DNA of 64,000 nt from Bacteroidota bacterium (lineage in GTDB: Bacteria > Bacteroidota > Ignavibacteria > Ignavibacteriales > Melioribacteraceae), in NCBI GenBank assembly GCA_018818065.1, contig JAHISV010000009.1:62001-126000 (forward strand). Direction: 5' to 3'. Shown in pieces: positions 62,569 to 64,000 of this stretch. Within the stretch, counting starts at the first letter, position 1. Each line of letters starts with the position of its first letter. A program made the translations under genes and the position numbers. The notes under the pieces were generated by a model. The model did no database searches, was not told the origin of the DNA, and was given only the letters and a program-made list of their open reading frames with translations.

Positions 62569-62641
62569 AGCGGGTAACGGGACTCGAACCCGTGACCCTC
62601 AGCTTGGGAAGCTGATGCTCTACCAACTGAGCTACACCCGC
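62569..62641 (-). tRNA. tRNA-Gly (anticodon CCC)
   Basis: Minus strand: acceptor GCGGGTG/TACCCGC with discriminator T, D arm AGCTCAGTTGGTAGAGC, anticodon stem TCAGC/GCTGA with loop TTCCCAA (anticodon CCC), T arm ACGGG-TTCGAGT-CCCGT. CCA is not encoded. It stands 89 bp from the divergent peptidase start. Confidence 0.95.
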
Positions 62642-62729
62642 AAACAAGTATGAAAAATTACTAAACTGTTAGACCTATTTCAATTATTTTTTTTTATTTT
62701 AATGCTCACTATTCAAATAAATAGAATAT

Positions 62730-63413
62730 ATGGCAAAGAAGAAGCAAAGCAATAGAATTCCGGATAAATATAAAGAACTCTCAATCCTTTTAACGATTGT
62801 TTTGTTTAGTATTCTTTTGTGGGATACGTTTCTAATTTACCCCATCAAACTGTTTGTAGTCATCTGGCATGAAATAGCCCATGGTTTTGCCGCTATTTTT
62901 ACGGGTGGCAGAATTCATGAGATATCAATTTCGTTTCAACTTGGAGGACTATGCACAACAGAAGATGGGATCCCCTTCCTGGTGGCTTCCAGCGGCTACC
63001 TGGGCAGTTTAATCATTGGGTATGGCATATTCATTACCTCTTTCGATCCTAAAGCCGGTAAGTGGCTCCTAACTACTTTAGCGGTTATTATGATACTATT
63101 TGCTGCAAATTTTGTAAGCAGCCCCGCAGGCGGAATAATGATGATATTATTCTCGGCTTTGCTTTTCCTATCACCCAGATATATTCCTAAAGTTTACAAT
63201 GCTTATTTGTGGAGAACCCTTGGTCTGATAAGTTGTCTTTATGTTGTAATTGATATAAAACAGGATATTTTTTCAGATATTTTCATAAGGAATGACGCTC
63301 ATATTATTGCAGAAATAACAGGTGTTTCAGCCGGGTTCTGGGGATTTTTATGGTTGTTAATCTCACTTCTGGTAGTAGCACGATTAATATGGTACACATT
63401 CAATAAAAAATAA
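62730..63413 (+). CDS. M50-like integral membrane metallopeptidase
   Basis: 227 residues with about five or six membrane helices. WHEIAH at 46-51 gives an HExxH zinc motif inside a hydrophobic segment, as in M50 (M50B-like) site-2-type proteases, followed by GFAAIFTGGRIHEISISFQ and a Gly-rich ASSGYLGSLIIGYG. A second Asp/Asn ligand motif of site-2 proteases is not plain, so it may belong to the M50B-like family whose activity is unproven. The stop abuts the convergent MFS gene (1 bp). No signal to a sigma/anti-sigma pair in the window. Confidence 0.82.
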   Translation: MAKKKQSNRIPDKYKELSILLTIVLFSILLWDTFLIYPIKLFVVIWHEIAHGFAAIFTGGRIHEISISFQLGGLCTTEDGIPFLVASSGYLGSLIIGYGIFITSFDPKAGKWLLTTLAVIMILFAANFVSSPAGGIMMILFSALLFLSPRYIPKVYNAYLWRTLGLISCLYVVIDIKQDIFSDIFIRNDAHIIAEITGVSAGFWGFLWLLISLLVVARLIWYTFNKK

Positions 63414-64000
63414 TCAGTTTTCTTCAGCTAATTCCGGTTCCTGTACAAAGTGAAGAATAACGAGTCCAACAATAAAGAAGATACAAATAGTTAGTATTGC
63501 CAGTCTCTGGCTATCGAAAGCATAACTCACTAATCCGAAAACAAGTGGCCCAAGTATCGCACTGCTCTTTCCAAAGAAGGAATAGAACCCAAAGAATTCA
63601 GTTTTCTTTTCGGGTGGGGTTAGTTTTGACATTAAACTCCGGCTTGTGGATTGAGTTGCTCCCATTACACTTCCCACAATCAACCCGACCAGATAGAAGC
63701 AAATTTTAATCATTGATTCAGGAGTAGTATCAAACCACGTGGCAAGTGTTTTGGTAATATATGTATCAGTGGAACTTGTTTGATACGCGAAAACGATAGT
63801 TATAATCCAAACAACAAGTGAAATTGAAATTGATTTCTTCTGCCCGATGGAATCAGAAAGCAAACCAAAAGATACCGAGCCGATAACTGCGGTTGTTTGG
63901 ACAATAATGAAAAAATAGATAAGATCTTCCATGCTGAAGTTAAGAGTAGTACTTGCATAATTACCTGAGAAATATATTACAGTGTTAACACCTTCAATGT
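63414..64000 (-). CDS. MFS transporter, UMF1-like (partial, C-terminal part)
   Basis: The C-terminal half of a permease whose 5' end is outside the window; the frame is open to the right edge. Hydrophobic helices surround GLLSDSIGQKKSI and GATQSTSRSLMSKLTPPEKK, followed by EFFGFYSFFGKSSAILGP. The latter two are typical of the UMF1 (Atg22-like) group of MFS transporters. The substrate is unknown. The gene converges on the M50-like peptidase gene, with adjacent stops. Confidence 0.85.
   Translation of the reverse strand, partial: IEGVNTVIYFSGNYASTTLNFSMEDLIYFFIIVQTTAVIGSVSFGLLSDSIGQKKSISISLVVWIITIVFAYQTSSTDTYITKTLATWFDTTPESMIKICFYLVGLIVGSVMGATQSTSRSLMSKLTPPEKKTEFFGFYSFFGKSSAILGPLVFGLVSYAFDSQRLAILTICIFFIVGLVILHFVQEPELAEEN

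Noticed and set aside
1-64000. CRISPR array, insertion sequence, prophage or integrative element
   Set aside because: No regularly spaced repeats, transposase, integrase or phage structural gene was found in any frame; the tRNA-Arg repeats have no integrase beside them.

Overview
The window looks like chromosomal DNA of a low-GC (roughly mid-30s percent by eye), Gram-negative member of the Bacteroidota/Ignavibacteria side of the tree. The main evidence is a type IX secretion C-terminal sorting domain (NYPNPFNPST motif) on a giant cadherin-repeat protein, two GH97 glycosidases, a beta-propeller two-component sensor, CusABC-type efflux and Shine-Dalgarno-led starts. The assignment is inference; no rRNA gene is present to confirm it. 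I see no integrase, transposase, phage gene or CRISPR array.

Left end (1-10106): a partial sugar MFS gene, then a divergent locus for making or altering membrane lipids. On the minus strand a CarH/LitR-type MerR regulator with a cobalamin domain heads a tight run with glutathione peroxidase, a DUF1295 membrane enzyme and an SRPBCC protein. On the plus strand eight closely packed genes encode a fatty-acid desaturase, a DUF1475-like membrane protein, a Cfa-like methyltransferase, an exported protein of unknown function, an FAD amine-oxidase-type enzyme, DUF1365, a second Cfa-like methyltransferase and DUF2062. The 203-bp gap between them carries two pairs of TnnACA half-sites phased by exactly 11 bp, one pair per orientation, which is the geometry described for CarH operators. 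My reading is a light/B12- or photo-oxidation-controlled fatty-acid modification system of the methyl-branched/furan type.

10099-22249: DUF302 protein, bacteriohemerythrin, an SLC12-like transporter, a metallo-beta-lactamase-fold hydrolase, a structured RNA/attenuator-like leader in front of a CheB (receiver plus methylesterase) gene, a heme-c chemoreceptor, a V4R/XylR_N sensor protein with a 63-residue partner, a STAS protein, mannose-6-phosphate isomerase and a phosphofructokinase with the residue pattern of the PPi-dependent type.

22250-41600: a metal efflux operon (His/Cys-rich exported protein, TolC, membrane fusion protein, RND pump), two glycosyltransferases in convergent overlap, the 1674-residue secreted cadherin/T9SS protein, a baeRF-like protein, a LuxR-type response regulator, a lipoprotein, DUF1579 and DUF5996 proteins, and tRNA-Arg followed by decayed tandem copies of its 5' part.

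41938-64000: a propeller histidine kinase, a radical SAM/DUF6873 pair, an S9 peptidase, an operon of three exported glycosidases (GH97, GH36, GH97) in which the two GH97 enzymes carry the retaining and the inverting residue sets respectively, a multi-PAS histidine kinase, tRNA-Val, and a soluble chemoreceptor whose input module is a sensory [FeFe]-hydrogenase-like domain. tRNA-Gly, an M50-type membrane peptidase and a partial UMF1-type MFS gene close the window.

The best candidates for new biology are the CarH-controlled lipid locus with its phased operator repeats, the [FeFe]-hydrogenase/chemoreceptor fusion, and the unassigned structured leader RNA at about 14468-14646.
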